Source: Nonomuraea deserti
Lineage (GTDB): Bacteria > Actinomycetota > Actinomycetes > Streptosporangiales > Streptosporangiaceae
Assembly: GCF_004348685.1 (NCBI RefSeq)
Contig: NZ_SMKO01000027.1
Span: forward strand, 1 to 64,000
Length of the DNA: 64,000 nt
Direction: 5' to 3'
The notes beneath the pieces were generated by a model that was not told where the DNA came from, made no database searches, and saw only the letters and a program-made list of their open reading frames with translations. Below are positions 26,818-36,109 of this stretch, one piece after another. How positions within the stretch are numbered: the first letter of the stretch is position 1; each line of letters opens with the position of its first letter. Both the position numbers and the translations under genes were made by a program.

Positions 26818-29800
26818 TTATTGGGCGGCCAGTTGAGCGATCTGCTCGGCGTTGAGCACACCGTCGTACGTGCGGACGTCGTCAAGGACACCCGGCCAGT
26901 AGCCGGTGAGGACTCCCGCGGTCCTGGTCCGGCCCAGCTGCAGGGGGCCGGTGGCGTTCCAGGCACTGATGTGGTCGGTCACGGTGGTGGTGGACAGGCG
27001 GCCGTTGACGTAGATGCGCAGCTCTCCGGCCAGGGGGTCGTACACGCCGGCCACGTGCGTCCACTCCAGGGGGACGGGGACGGCGTCGGACCGGGTGCGT
27101 ACGAGGGCGGCGTCGTCGGTGTCGGCGGCGGCCATGCCCAGGGCCCACCGCCCCTGGTCCACGCCGAGCTGGAAACCGGCGGCGCGGCTGCCGGTCTGGG
27201 CCACGGCCGCGGCGTCGCGGGTGGGAAGGTGGTCGAGCTGGGTCCAGGCGGCGACGGTGAAGCCCCTCCTGGTGTTGACGGCCGGCGCGCTCGTCTGGGC
27301 GTGCCCGCCGACGCCGTCCAGCGCGAGCGCGCCGTCCAGCCAGCCGCCCGTCCACGAGGCGGCTCCGGACAACGACGCGGCGGTCGCGCGGCCCGAGGAA
27401 TCGGCGGCCGACGAGCCGGACTCCTCGTCCAGCCTCCAGTGGCCGACCAGCGTGGCAGCGCTGTTGACCAGATCGGCGACCTCGTCGGCGAACATGGCGC
27501 GGGCGTACACCCGCACCTCGTCGACGTCCCCTTGCCAGTGGTCCGAAGCCGCCCCGCCGACCCTTCCGCGGCCGATCGTCAGGGAGCCTGTGGCGTTCCA
27601 TGGTGGTGAGACGGCGACCGTGGACTCCAGCCGGCCGTTCACGTAGAGCGAGATCTGGCCGGCCGCCGAGTCGTAGACGCCGGTCAGGTGGGTCCATTCG
27701 CCGAGCCGGGGCGCGGCCTGCGACAGGGCTCGGGTCACCGCCGCGCCGTCCGCGTCCGCGCCCGGCAGGCTCAGCGCCCAGCGGTCGTCGGCCTTGGCGT
27801 ACTGCAGCGCGAACGCGCCCGTCCTGCCGCCCTCCTGGGTGACGGCCGTCGCGGAGGCGGCCGTGCTGGTGAGGCGGACCCAGGCGCTGACGCTGAAGTT
27901 GCGGCCCGTGTCGACGACGGGGCCCGACGTCTGGGCGTACGCGCCGGCCAGCCCCAGCGCGGACCCGGTCCTGCCGGCCGTCCAGGTGGCACCGTGCAGC
28001 GTCGCGGGGTGGGCGCCGGTGGCGTCGGCGGCCACGGTGCCCTGCCCCTCGTCCATCGTCCAGTGCCCGCTCGGCGGCTTGCCGCTGTTGACGTTGAAGA
28101 CGTAGGTGCGGATCGGGCCGAGGTGGCCGGCGCGGTCCCTGCTGCGCACCGCCAGCACGTTGGGGCCGCTGTGGCGCGGGGTGAGCGCGATCGTGGCCGT
28201 GCCGTCCGCGGCGGGCTGGGACTCCGCCTTGGGGATCGTGTCGAGGCCCCAGACGTAGGCGGCGACGTCGGGGACGCCGTTCGGGGCGAACGCGAACGTG
28301 CCGGGCAGGCCGACGCCGTCGCTCCAGCCGTTCTCCGTGTAGTCGGGCGAGGAGACCTGCGGCTCCCTGCCGGGGGCCGTCGCGTCCACGGTGGCCTCGC
28401 ACCAGGGGCTCCACGCGCCGGTGGCCGTGCCGTCCTCGGCGCGCACCCGCCAGCGGATCATCGCGCCGTCGGCGTACAGGCTGTTCGGGATGGTCGCGGA
28501 GAAGGCGCCGCCCGACGAACCCAGCGGGGTGACGTACTCGCCCGACTTGACCCCGCCGGCGTCGTACCACTCGAACCGGCCCTTGACCGAGTTGTCGGCG
28601 TCCGTCAGCTTGGCCCACAGCTTGGGCGTGTCGGTGCCGATGACCGGCCTGCCGTCGCCGGAGACGCAGGCGCCGCCCGGATCCGACCACAGGTCCGCGG
28701 CCACGGGGTCGGCGGGCACCGAGTTGTACTCGATGACCAGGCTCGGGTTGTTCCTGAACTTCTTCCAGGCGTACTGGTCGGTTTCGCTGGTCGCGCGGAG
28801 GCCGATGGTGACGTTGGGCCACTTGTTGGCGGCGGCGTTGACCACCTGCGGGGTGACGTCGAACTCGACCCCGCCCGGCAGGCACTTCGGCCCCCAGCCC
28901 TTGGCGACGTTCACCGTGGCCAGCTTGGTGACCCACTGGGGCTGCTTGTTCCAGGTGGTGCTCTTGCTGATCGTGTTGGTCGCCCAGGCCTCCACCTTGC
29001 GGGCGCTGCACGAGTACGACCACGTCTCGTACGTGCGCAGCGTGGCCTTGACGATCTGCTTGCCGTGGATGGCCGAGCCGGTGTTCATCTGGAAGAACGA
29101 GCGGTTCTTCTGCGAGTTGACGTGGCCCACCCTGGCGACGTCGCTGGAGTTGAGGTAGTTGGAGTTGGGCCAGTTGCTCCAGACGGCCGTCCAGGCGTTG
29201 CGGGCGGCCGAGAAGTACGGGTCGAGGTAGACGGGGAAGCGGGTCCCCGGGTCCGTCAGCATCTTCCGGTCGGGCCTGAGCCGCAGCCGGCCGCCCGCCA
29301 GCCGCACGCCCATCGTGGCCTCCCTGGCCTCCGGCGAGCGTCCCTCCTTGAGCGCCTGCGGGCTCGTGATGCCCTCGGAGTCCCACATCTTCGGGGTGGG
29401 CGCGACGAAGATCGTGCCGTCGTCGCCGTCGACGGCCTCGATGTTGCCCGCGTCGTCCGCCTTCAGCGACAGGCCGGAGACGGAGAGCGGGAACGTCAGC
29501 TCGGTCAGCCCGGCCGCGGCGGCCCGCGACTTGACCACCAGGAGGTGCGAGAAGCCGTCCACGTCTGCGGTGACCTGGAGGTCCACGCCCGGCATGACCT
29601 CGGGGTAGGTGGCGGTGTCGCCGTTCAGTGCCGGCTTGGGCAGAGTGCCCGGCCACCCCAGCCGCATCGACTTGCCCCCGCGCGACATGCCGGCCAGCGG
29701 GCCGCTGCCGCCGCCGGAGAACGTCAGGCCGACCGCCGTGGCGACCGGCTCGACCGCACCGTCGGGGCGCAGGCGCAGCGTGGTGTCGACGGGGACCCAG

Positions 29801-30081
29801 CGATCCCCTTTGCGCACGCGTACGGGCCGCACGTGCAGCTCCATGGTGAGCCTGCCGTCGGGCTGGGCGAACACCTGGCGGGTCTCGCTGCGCATCGACT
29901 CGACCTCGACCGGCCTGCCCGCGCGCCGGGCCGTCGCCAGCGCCGCCCTTTCGGTCTCCGCCGGGACGTTCGCCGGCGGCCCGGCCACCCGCGGTGCTCG
30001 CTCCTGTGCGGACACCGCCTGCGGAACCACTAAGATCGTCGCCGATAACGCCGCCGCAGCCACTCCACGCATCACCCGCAT
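26818..30081 (-). CDS. Secreted DNRLRE and LamG domain protein
   Basis: About 1087 aa. Signal peptide MRVMRGVAAAALSATILV... with likely cleavage after AVSA (about residue 25). Residues about 280-450 match the DNRLRE domain (NSNYLNSSDVARVG, SRSFFQMNTGSAI-like FFQM, STTWNKQPQW). An Ig/fibronectin-like middle part follows (about 460-660), then two LamG/concanavalin-like jellyroll domains (about 670-860 and 880-1085), each with the hallmark EWTHLTGVYD or EWTHVAGVYD and YVNGRL. ATG 30081 has GAGGAA close upstream; GTG 30096 and ATG 30072 are alternatives. First gene of a unit with the RHS protein. Likely exported and surface-associated; ligand unknown. Confidence 0.9.
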   Translation of the reverse strand: MRVMRGVAAAALSATILVVPQAVSAQERAPRVAGPPANVPAETERAALATARRAGRPVEVESMRSETRQVFAQPDGRLTMELHVRPVRVRKGDRWVPVDTTLRLRPDGAVEPVATAVGLTFSGGGSGPLAGMSRGGKSMRLGWPGTLPKPALNGDTATYPEVMPGVDLQVTADVDGFSHLLVVKSRAAAAGLTELTFPLSVSGLSLKADDAGNIEAVDGDDGTIFVAPTPKMWDSEGITSPQALKEGRSPEAREATMGVRLAGGRLRLRPDRKMLTDPGTRFPVYLDPYFSAARNAWTAVWSNWPNSNYLNSSDVARVGHVNSQKNRSFFQMNTGSAIHGKQIVKATLRTYETWSYSCSARKVEAWATNTISKSTTWNKQPQWVTKLATVNVAKGWGPKCLPGGVEFDVTPQVVNAAANKWPNVTIGLRATSETDQYAWKKFRNNPSLVIEYNSVPADPVAADLWSDPGGACVSGDGRPVIGTDTPKLWAKLTDADNSVKGRFEWYDAGGVKSGEYVTPLGSSGGAFSATIPNSLYADGAMIRWRVRAEDGTATGAWSPWCEATVDATAPGREPQVSSPDYTENGWSDGVGLPGTFAFAPNGVPDVAAYVWGLDTIPKAESQPAADGTATIALTPRHSGPNVLAVRSRDRAGHLGPIRTYVFNVNSGKPPSGHWTMDEGQGTVAADATGAHPATLHGATWTAGRTGSALGLAGAYAQTSGPVVDTGRNFSVSAWVRLTSTAASATAVTQEGGRTGAFALQYAKADDRWALSLPGADADGAAVTRALSQAAPRLGEWTHLTGVYDSAAGQISLYVNGRLESTVAVSPPWNATGSLTIGRGRVGGAASDHWQGDVDEVRVYARAMFADEVADLVNSAATLVGHWRLDEESGSSAADSSGRATAASLSGAASWTGGWLDGALALDGVGGHAQTSAPAVNTRRGFTVAAWTQLDHLPTRDAAAVAQTGSRAAGFQLGVDQGRWALGMAAADTDDAALVRTRSDAVPVPLEWTHVAGVYDPLAGELRIYVNGRLSTTTVTDHISAWNATGPLQLGRTRTAGVLTGYWPGVLDDVRTYDGVLNAEQIAQLAAQ

Positions 30082-30263
30082 ACGTTCCTCGCCCACGCTG
30101 AGCAGGGGTTACGCGCGGGACTCAAGCACCCGGCGTCTCCACGATCTTCGGTTGACGATCGGATTCTCACCCCGGTTAATTCGCTTGGTCCAGAGTTCTG
30201 CTCATTCTGCTCAAAAAAATCTTCAGTGATCTTGAGCACATGGAAGTATCCGCCAAGGCGGTC

Positions 30264-30968
30264 TCAGACCTCTGTCGGGAGGGGCCAGGCCCCCGGATTC
30301 ACCCGCTTGACGATCTCGTCCAGCGCGACACGCACGTACGGCTCCCCCACCCAGAGGTGCTTGGCGCCGTCGACCCCGACGACCTCGGCCTGCGGCACCC
30401 TGGCGAACCGCTCGCAGGCCTCCGCGGGCCGCAGATAGTCGTCGAACTCGGGCACCAGGGCGACCAGCGGCCGCCCGAACCGCGCCCAGGCGTCCAGGTC
30501 GTCGTCGGTGGCCCGGTGGAGCGGGGGCGAGAGCAGGATCGCGCCCTCCACGAGCGGATCGTGCGCCCATTTCAGCGTCAGCTCGGTGCCGAACGACCAG
30601 CCGACCACCCACACGCGGGGCAGATCGTGGAACTCGGCGTATTCGAGGGCCGCGGCCACGTCGAACCGCTCACCCTGGCCCCCGTCGAACGTGCCCTCCG
30701 AGGTGCCGCGTTCCGACGAGGTGCCGCGCGTGTTGAAACGCAGCACGGCCAGGTCGGCCAGGGCGGGCAGGCGGTTGGCGGCCTTCTTGAGGACGTGGCT
30801 GTCCATGAAGCCGCCGTGGGTGGGCAGCGGGTGCAGCGTGACCAGCGTGGCCACGGGAGGCCGGTCTAAGGGCAGGGCCAGCTCGCCGACCAGGGTCAGG
30901 CCGTCGCCGGTGTGCAACTCGACGGGCTCTCGCCGGGCGGGCAGCACCGTGGCCGCGCGAATCTCCAC
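30264..30968 (-). CDS. Alpha/beta hydrolase (dienelactone hydrolase-like)
   Basis: 234 aa. Motifs: [16 protein letters not shown] (oxyanion region), [11 protein letters not shown], nucleophile GWSFGTE (S125), acid in VPEFDDY (about residue 178), and H204 in GAKHLWVGE. The HPLPxxGGxM pattern matches a widespread actinobacterial hydrolase group. Eleven bp after the small Cys/His gene, so probably co-transcribed; next to nucS on the other strand. Substrate unknown. Confidence 0.88.
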   Translation of the reverse strand: MEIRAATVLPARREPVELHTGDGLTLVGELALPLDRPPVATLVTLHPLPTHGGFMDSHVLKKAANRLPALADLAVLRFNTRGTSSERGTSEGTFDGGQGERFDVAAALEYAEFHDLPRVWVVGWSFGTELTLKWAHDPLVEGAILLSPPLHRATDDDLDAWARFGRPLVALVPEFDDYLRPAEACERFARVPQAEVVGVDGAKHLWVGEPYVRVALDEIVKRVNPGAWPLPTEV

Positions 30969-30979
30969 CTTGGGTCCTC

Positions 30980-31270
30980 TCAGTAACGGCTGCGGCCTGG
31001 GCCGCGGTCGAGTCTCTTACGCCAGCAGGCCTGGTGCCAGTGGCGGCGCTCCTCGTCGCCGCCCGGCCAGGCGGGCCAGGCCACGACGTGCGGCAGCCCG
31101 GCGCGGATCTCCTGGTCGCAGCCCGGGCACCGGTAGTTCTTCGTGGAGGACGAACCGGTCAGCATGCGTACTTTCCACGAGCCGTCCGGCCACTCCTCCA
31201 CCTTGTCCAGGCCGGTCGGGAAGCCGAAAGGGCGGGAGGACTCCCGGCGGCGGGCGCGACGCGGGCTCAT
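30980..31270 (-). CDS. Small Cys/His protein, possible zinc ribbon
   Basis: 96 aa. The middle carries [10 protein letters not shown] (C48 and C51) followed 25 residues later by HWHQACW, giving a CxxC...HxxxC arrangement like an HNH or zinc-ribbon site. Arg-rich at both ends. Homologues sit beside nucS in many actinobacteria and are often labelled ATP/GTP-binding protein without evidence; I see no P-loop here. Nucleic-acid binding is plausible from the charge and metal site. Divergent from nucS across 125 bp. Confidence 0.8.
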   Translation of the reverse strand: MSPRRARRRESSRPFGFPTGLDKVEEWPDGSWKVRMLTGSSSTKNYRCPGCDQEIRAGLPHVVAWPAWPGGDEERRHWHQACWRKRLDRGPGRSRY

Positions 31271-31395
31271 CCGCGGGGGAAACCCGTCACACCCATATCC
31301 GCCGTCCGCGCCGTGCCCACCTTGCCGAGCCTGGCCGCTTCCACCCGTTCAAACGCCATGCGACCAGTTTTCCAGAGCCGCTAAGGTGGGGCGTC

Positions 31396-32058
31396 ATGCG
31401 GTTGGTCATCGCGCGGTGCAGCGTGGATTATGTCGGACGGCTCACGGCGCACCTGCCGATGGCGCCGAGGCTCGTGCTGATCAAGGCGGACGGCAGCGTG
31501 AGCATCCACGCCGACGACCGCGCGTTCAAGCCGCTCAACTGGATGAATCCGCCGTGCAAGCTCAAAGAGGACGGCGAGACCTGGACGGTCACGCACGGCA
31601 AGACCGGCGAGAAGCTCGTCCTCACCATGGCGGAGATCCTCCACGACTCCAGCCACGAGCTGGGCGTCGACCCCGGGCTGATCAAGGACGGCGTGGAAGC
31701 CCACCTGCAGGAGCTGCTCGCCGAGCACATCACCACGCTGGGCGACGGCTATTCGCTGATCCGGCGCGAATACATGACGGCGATCGGCCCCGTCGACATC
31801 CTGTGCCGCGACGGGCACGGAGCGACAGTGGCCGTCGAGATCAAGCGCCGGGGCGAGATCGACGGCGTCGAGCAGCTCACCCGCTACCTCGAGCTGCTCA
31901 ACCGCGACCCGCTGCTGTCACCCGTGCGCGGCGTCTTCGCCGCCCAGGAGATCAAACCCCAGGCCCGCGTCCTCGCCTCCGACCGCGGCATCGCCTGCGT
32001 CACCCTGGATTACGACGCCCTGCGCGGCATCCAGCCCGAGAATCCCACTCTTTTCTGA
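31396..32058 (+). CDS. nucS: Mismatch endonuclease NucS/EndoMS
   Basis: 220 aa. Cleaves both strands at mismatches and supplies the non-canonical mismatch repair used by actinobacteria lacking MutS-MutL. N-terminal DNA-binding beta domain (residues 1-110), then a PD-(D/E)xK nuclease domain with D134 (GPVDILCRD), E148 and K150 ([10 protein letters not shown]) and Q160. The C-terminus PENPTLF carries the LF ending used to bind the sliding clamp in the family. ATG 31396 follows AAGGTGGGG. Stands alone with a hairpin 26 bp after the stop. Confidence 0.96.
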   Translation: MRLVIARCSVDYVGRLTAHLPMAPRLVLIKADGSVSIHADDRAFKPLNWMNPPCKLKEDGETWTVTHGKTGEKLVLTMAEILHDSSHELGVDPGLIKDGVEAHLQELLAEHITTLGDGYSLIRREYMTAIGPVDILCRDGHGATVAVEIKRRGEIDGVEQLTRYLELLNRDPLLSPVRGVFAAQEIKPQARVLASDRGIACVTLDYDALRGIQPENPTLF

Positions 32059-32083
32059 TCATCCTCTACGGCTGCGCGGAGCC

Positions 32084-32106
32084 CAGCCACCCGCCGCAGG
32101 TGGCTG
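32084..32106 (+). terminator. Hairpin after nucS
   Basis: CAGCCACC (32084-32091) and GGTGGCTG (32099-32106) form an 8-bp stem with a 7-base loop. The rest of the gap to 32277 holds no gene that I can support. Confidence 0.55.
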
Positions 32107-32277
32107 ACGGCCCTCCAGGAAACGGCCTCTGACCCTTCAGCGGTGACCCGCCGCTACGGCGCGCCCTGTGGGCCCGGTAAGTGGTGACCTCGCCGGCGCC
32201 CCCTGCCTCCCCTCAGGAGCTTTCAGGCGCGGGTGGGGGCTGTGGTAAGCGGGGGGTGAGCGGTTTATGGTGACGCC

Positions 32278-33750
32278 ATGGCGACCGTGACGTTCGACTC
32301 ACTCAATCCGGCGACCGGCGAGATCGTCGGCAGTCACCCCAACCAGGCCCCCGAGGCCGTGCACCAGGCGGTGGGGCGGGCGGAGGAGGCCGCCCGGTGG
32401 TGGGCCGCGATCGGGGCGGCCGAGCGGAGGCGACGGCTGCTCGACCACAAGGCGGTCGTCACCCGGGAGCTCAGGGCCCTCGCCAAGCTGGTCCACGAGG
32501 AGACGGGCAAACCGGTCGGCGACGCCACGCTGGAGATCGTCCTGGCGATCACGCACCTCGACTGGGCCGCCCGCAACGCGGCGAAGGTGCTGGGCCGCCG
32601 CCGGGTCGCCACCGGCATGATCGGCCTCAACCTGACCGCCACCCTCGAATACCTGCCGCTGGGCGTGGTCGGCGTGATCGGCCCGTGGAACTACCCGGTC
32701 TTCACCCCGATGGGCTCCATCGCCTACGCGCTCGCCGCCGGCAACGCGGTCGTCTTCAAGCCGAGCGAGCTCACTCCCGGCATCGGCGTGCGGCTGGCGG
32801 AGCTGTTCGAGGAGTCCGTCCCGGAGCACCCGGTGTTGCAGACCGTGACAGGGCTGGGGGAGACGGGGGCGGCGCTGGCCGCGGACCCGAGGGTGAAGAA
32901 GGTGGCGTTCACCGGCTCGACCGCCACGGCGAAGCGCGTCATGGCGGCCTGCGCCGAGAACCTCACGCCGATCGTGGCCGAGTGCGGCGGCAAGGACGCG
33001 TTCATCGTGGACGCCGACGCCGACCTCCGGGCGGCGGCGGACGCCTGCCTGTGGGGCGCGATGTCCAACGCGGGCCAGACGTGCGTGGGCGTCGAACGTG
33101 TCTACGTCGTCGACGCCGTCTATGACGGCTTCATGCGCGAGCTGTCCGAGCGGGTGGCCGGTGTGCGGGCGGGCGAGCACTACGGCCCGATCACGATGCC
33201 TGGTCAGGTGGACATCATCAAGCGGCACATCGACGACGCCGCCAAGGCGGGACGCGTGGTGGCCGGCGGCGCCGACGCGGTGCGGGCACCGTACGTCGAC
33301 CCGGTGATCGTGGAGGACGTGCCGGAGGACTCCCCCGCGGTGCGGGAGGAGACGTTCGGGCCGACCATCACCGTGCGGCGCACCCGTGACGCGCACGAGG
33401 CGCTGGAGCTGGCCAACGCCTCGGCCTACGGGCTGGGCGGCACGGTGTTCTCCGGGAACGCGCGGCGGGCGACCGACCTGGCACGGAGGATGCGCACGGG
33501 GATGACCGCCATCAACTCGGTGATCTCGTTCGCCGGGGTGCCGGCGCTGCCGTTCGGCGGGATGGGCGATTCGGGGTTCGGCCGGATCCACGGAGCCGAC
33601 GGTCTGCGCGAGTTCGCCAGGCCCAAAGCGATCTCCCGGCAGCGCTTCGCGATGCCCGGGATGAACCTGACGTCGTTCTCTCGGGGGCCCGCCGAACTTG
33701 AGCGGCTGATCAGGCTTGTCACGTTCTTGCACGGGCGACGTAAGAGATAA
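32278..33750 (+). CDS. Aldehyde dehydrogenase family protein
   Basis: 490 aa. Oxidises an aldehyde to the acid with NAD(P)+. Seen: cofactor segment VIGPWNYPVFTPMGSIAYALAAGN (split), Rossmann GxTxxG as AFTGSTATAK, catalytic Glu in VAECGGKDAF, catalytic Cys in NAGQTCVGVERV, and EETFGPTITV. The C-terminal extension LIRLVTFLHGRRKR is basic and amphipathic, as in ALDH3-like, membrane-touching forms. A TetR regulator gene follows on the same strand after 63 bp and may control it. Substrate not identifiable. Confidence 0.93.
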   Translation: MATVTFDSLNPATGEIVGSHPNQAPEAVHQAVGRAEEAARWWAAIGAAERRRRLLDHKAVVTRELRALAKLVHEETGKPVGDATLEIVLAITHLDWAARNAAKVLGRRRVATGMIGLNLTATLEYLPLGVVGVIGPWNYPVFTPMGSIAYALAAGNAVVFKPSELTPGIGVRLAELFEESVPEHPVLQTVTGLGETGAALAADPRVKKVAFTGSTATAKRVMAACAENLTPIVAECGGKDAFIVDADADLRAAADACLWGAMSNAGQTCVGVERVYVVDAVYDGFMRELSERVAGVRAGEHYGPITMPGQVDIIKRHIDDAAKAGRVVAGGADAVRAPYVDPVIVEDVPEDSPAVREETFGPTITVRRTRDAHEALELANASAYGLGGTVFSGNARRATDLARRMRTGMTAINSVISFAGVPALPFGGMGDSGFGRIHGADGLREFARPKAISRQRFAMPGMNLTSFSRGPAELERLIRLVTFLHGRRKR

Positions 33751-33813
33751 TCGCCGCGCTCTTTCCCAAATCCGATCATCCGTCCATAATTGTGTGCTCT
33801 GGGGGCCACGATC

Positions 33814-34437
33814 ATGTTGGACGGGTGGAATGTGAACCGGTCTTACCGGGGAATGTCGGCTGAGCAAAGGCTGGCGGACAGACGAGAGCGGCTGATGACG
33901 GCCGCGTACACGCTATACGCGAAACCGGGTTTCGCGGCGACGACCATCGAAAGGTTGTGCTCGGAGGCGAGGATCTCCAACCGGGCCTTCTACGAATGTT
34001 TCGGCGGCCGAGAGGAGCTCCTCCAGGCGTTGCACGAACGCTGCGTGGAGGAAAGCCTCTCCTTCGTGGCCAAGGCGTTACAGGAGGCGTCCGACACGCT
34101 GGAGGGCCGGGTGGAGGCGGGGATTCGCGCGTATGTCGAGTTCGCCACGGCCGACTGGCGCCGGGCCCGCATCATGCACGTGGAGGTGCGCAGGTCGGGG
34201 GATGTGCTGGCCATGTCGCGCCAGCGCGCGGTGGACTCGTTCGCCCGGCTCGTGGAGGAGGCTTCCGCCGATTTCCCGCAGCCCGCCCCGCTCAATCGGC
34301 GCTTGGTCGCGCTGGGTGTCATTGGCGCGCTACAGGAGTTGCTCATCGAATGGCTGCTCTCCGAGGGTCAACCGGGGATCGACGAACTCGTCGCCGTCGC
34401 CGTGCACATCTTCAACCGCAGCCTCGGCCCTGGCTGA
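33814..34437 (+). CDS. TetR/AcrR family regulator
   Basis: About 207 aa. The DNA-binding domain (about residues 18-65) has LMTAAYTLYAKPGFAATTIERLC and ISNRAFYECFGGREELLQAL, a standard TetR helix-turn-helix. The C-terminal part includes RIMHVEVRRSGDVLAMSRQR and a final helix pair. ATG 33814 is taken as start; GTG 33790 and ATG 33853 are also in frame, and none has a clear ribosome binding site. Its place after the aldehyde dehydrogenase suggests a role in controlling that gene. Confidence 0.87.
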   Translation: MLDGWNVNRSYRGMSAEQRLADRRERLMTAAYTLYAKPGFAATTIERLCSEARISNRAFYECFGGREELLQALHERCVEESLSFVAKALQEASDTLEGRVEAGIRAYVEFATADWRRARIMHVEVRRSGDVLAMSRQRAVDSFARLVEEASADFPQPAPLNRRLVALGVIGALQELLIEWLLSEGQPGIDELVAVAVHIFNRSLGPG

Positions 34438-34520
34438 CTCCGCATAACTATGTCTTTTGCGCGAGGATTCGAAGCGGTATCACGGACACCCGTAATCTGC
34501 TTTTTGTCTAAGCCAGGAAA

Positions 34521-34550
34521 GAGCGGGCGACGGCTGATCGTTGCCCGCTC
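34521..34550. terminator. Bidirectional terminator
   Basis: GAGCGGGCGAC (34521-34531) pairs with GTTGCCCGCTC (34540-34550) over 11 bp with one G-U, loop 8. It lies between the convergent TetR and STAS genes. Confidence 0.7.
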
Positions 34551-34562
34551 CGATATGTCACC

Positions 34563-34880
34563 TCAGGCCACCGCGGCAGCGGGAACCTCCACGTGCAGCA
34601 CCCGATTCAGCCGGGTCACCGCGAGTATCCGCATGATCCGCGGGGGCACCCCCCGAAGAACGAGGCGACGTTGCACGCTCAGCGCGCGCCGATGCGCTCC
34701 CACGAGCACCCCGAGACCGGTCGCGTCGATCATCTCCAGCTTGGAGAGATCGAGGATCAGGTCGCCTTCACCGGTGTCGAGAGCCTTGTGCAGGCGCTCA
34801 CGCACCCCGGCCGACGTCCCGGCGTCAAGCCGGACCCCTATCCGCACCACCTGGGCTCTCGGATTCCCCCGGACGCGCAT
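34563..34880 (-). CDS. STAS domain protein (anti-sigma factor antagonist type)
   Basis: 105 aa, the size of a single STAS domain. The core LILDLSKLEMIDATGLGVLVGAHRRA (in two parts) carries the DxT/S-GLG phosphorylation region, with T in place of S, and the C-terminal RIMRILAVTRLNRVLHV helix. Such proteins bind anti-sigma kinases and release a sigma factor when unphosphorylated. No kinase or sigma gene is adjacent. It lies 80 bp after the histidine kinase on the same strand and could be read from that unit. Confidence 0.9.
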   Translation of the reverse strand: MRVRGNPRAQVVRIGVRLDAGTSAGVRERLHKALDTGEGDLILDLSKLEMIDATGLGVLVGAHRRALSVQRRLVLRGVPPRIMRILAVTRLNRVLHVEVPAAAVA

Positions 34881-34960
34881 GTCACCTCCTCAGTCACGCC
34901 TGCGGGCAGGTCACCGGCCAGCGCGAAACCGCGCCCGGTGAAACCCCCCGCACAGCTCTC

Positions 34961-36109
34961 CTACCCACGTATCGGAAGTGACACGACTGCGTTCAGCACG
35001 AACTCGCCATCACCTGCCGGCTGGGCGCTCACCGTCCCGCCCGCGGCGGCCAGCCGCTCCCTCAGGCCCGCCAGGCCGCTCCCCAGGTCCACGCTCTGGC
35101 GCGCGACCGCCCCGTCGTTACGCACCTCCAGCTCCGCCTCATCATCGGTGAAGCGGATCGTGATGCGGCAGAACGTCGCGACGCTGTGCTTGAGCACGTT
35201 GGTCACCGCCTCGCGGACCGCGTAGGCGAACACCGGCGCCACCCCGTCCGGCAGCTCGCGGTAGGGCAGACGCTTCTCGCAGCGGACCCCCGCCGCTTCG
35301 AGTACGCCTTCAACGCTATTCAGCTCGGCGGCCAAGTCAAGCTCGCGGTAGCCGCGCACCGCCTGGCGCAGCTCCTTGAGCGCCTTCCTGGTCAGCGTGT
35401 TGACCTCCGCCATCTCGGCCCTCGCCGCGCCGGCGTCCTTGTCCGACAGCCGTACGGCCAGCTCCGTCTTGACCGCGATGGCGGACAGCTGGTGCCCCAC
35501 GAGGTCGTGCAGATCCCTGGAGAATCGCAGCCGCTCCTCGGCCAGCGCCAGCCGCGTGTGCGCGTCGCGGCCCTCGTGGGCCTCCACGGCCAGCCTCCAG
35601 ATCAGCAGCCAGACCCGGCCGGACGGCGGCAGGACGACGCACCAGAGGCCGTAGAGCAGGGCGTAATAGGCGAACCCCCGATCGGTGGGCACGAGAGCCA
35701 CGGCGCCCGGCGCCAGCCCCAGCGTGACGCCGGCCGCCCACGTCCCGATCATCTGCAGGACCAGCGTGCGGATGGAGACGCCGAGCATGGCGACCCCCAG
35801 CCAGGCCATGAGCACGAAGCCCCATCCGGTCGGGTCCGCCCCGCCGGCGCCCGCCGCGACCAACGCGAGAACCGCCGCCACCACCACCTGCCTGGTGGGG
35901 TAACGGCGGTCCAGGATCGCGTCGGCCATACGCGGGTAGAGCCAGGTGAACGCGCCGGCGGCGATCAGCGCCGGCGCGGCCCGCCACCACGAGAACGTAC
36001 CCTCCACCTGGGCGGTCACGGACGAGACGGCGATGAGCAACCACATCGTCAGCAGGCCCGAGGCGATCATCGCCCAGGTGAGGCGCCGCGCCCGTTTGAT
36101 CGGATCCAT
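34961..36109 (-). CDS. Sensor histidine kinase (NarL-type, HisKA_3)
   Basis: 382 aa. The first 175 residues hold about five membrane segments with short loops, so it senses in or at the membrane. The phosphoacceptor is H201 in FSRDLHDLVGHQLSAIAVK, and the ATPase domain has REAVTNVLKHS (N box) and GSGLAGLRERL (G box). Such kinases normally act with a LuxR-type response regulator encoded next door; none is present here. Its ATG directly follows the permease TAG, so it belongs to the ABC transporter unit. Confidence 0.93.
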   Translation of the reverse strand: MDPIKRARRLTWAMIASGLLTMWLLIAVSSVTAQVEGTFSWWRAAPALIAAGAFTWLYPRMADAILDRRYPTRQVVVAAVLALVAAGAGGADPTGWGFVLMAWLGVAMLGVSIRTLVLQMIGTWAAGVTLGLAPGAVALVPTDRGFAYYALLYGLWCVVLPPSGRVWLLIWRLAVEAHEGRDAHTRLALAEERLRFSRDLHDLVGHQLSAIAVKTELAVRLSDKDAGAARAEMAEVNTLTRKALKELRQAVRGYRELDLAAELNSVEGVLEAAGVRCEKRLPYRELPDGVAPVFAYAVREAVTNVLKHSVATFCRITIRFTDDEAELEVRNDGAVARQSVDLGSGLAGLRERLAAAGGTVSAQPAGDGEFVLNAVVSLPIRG

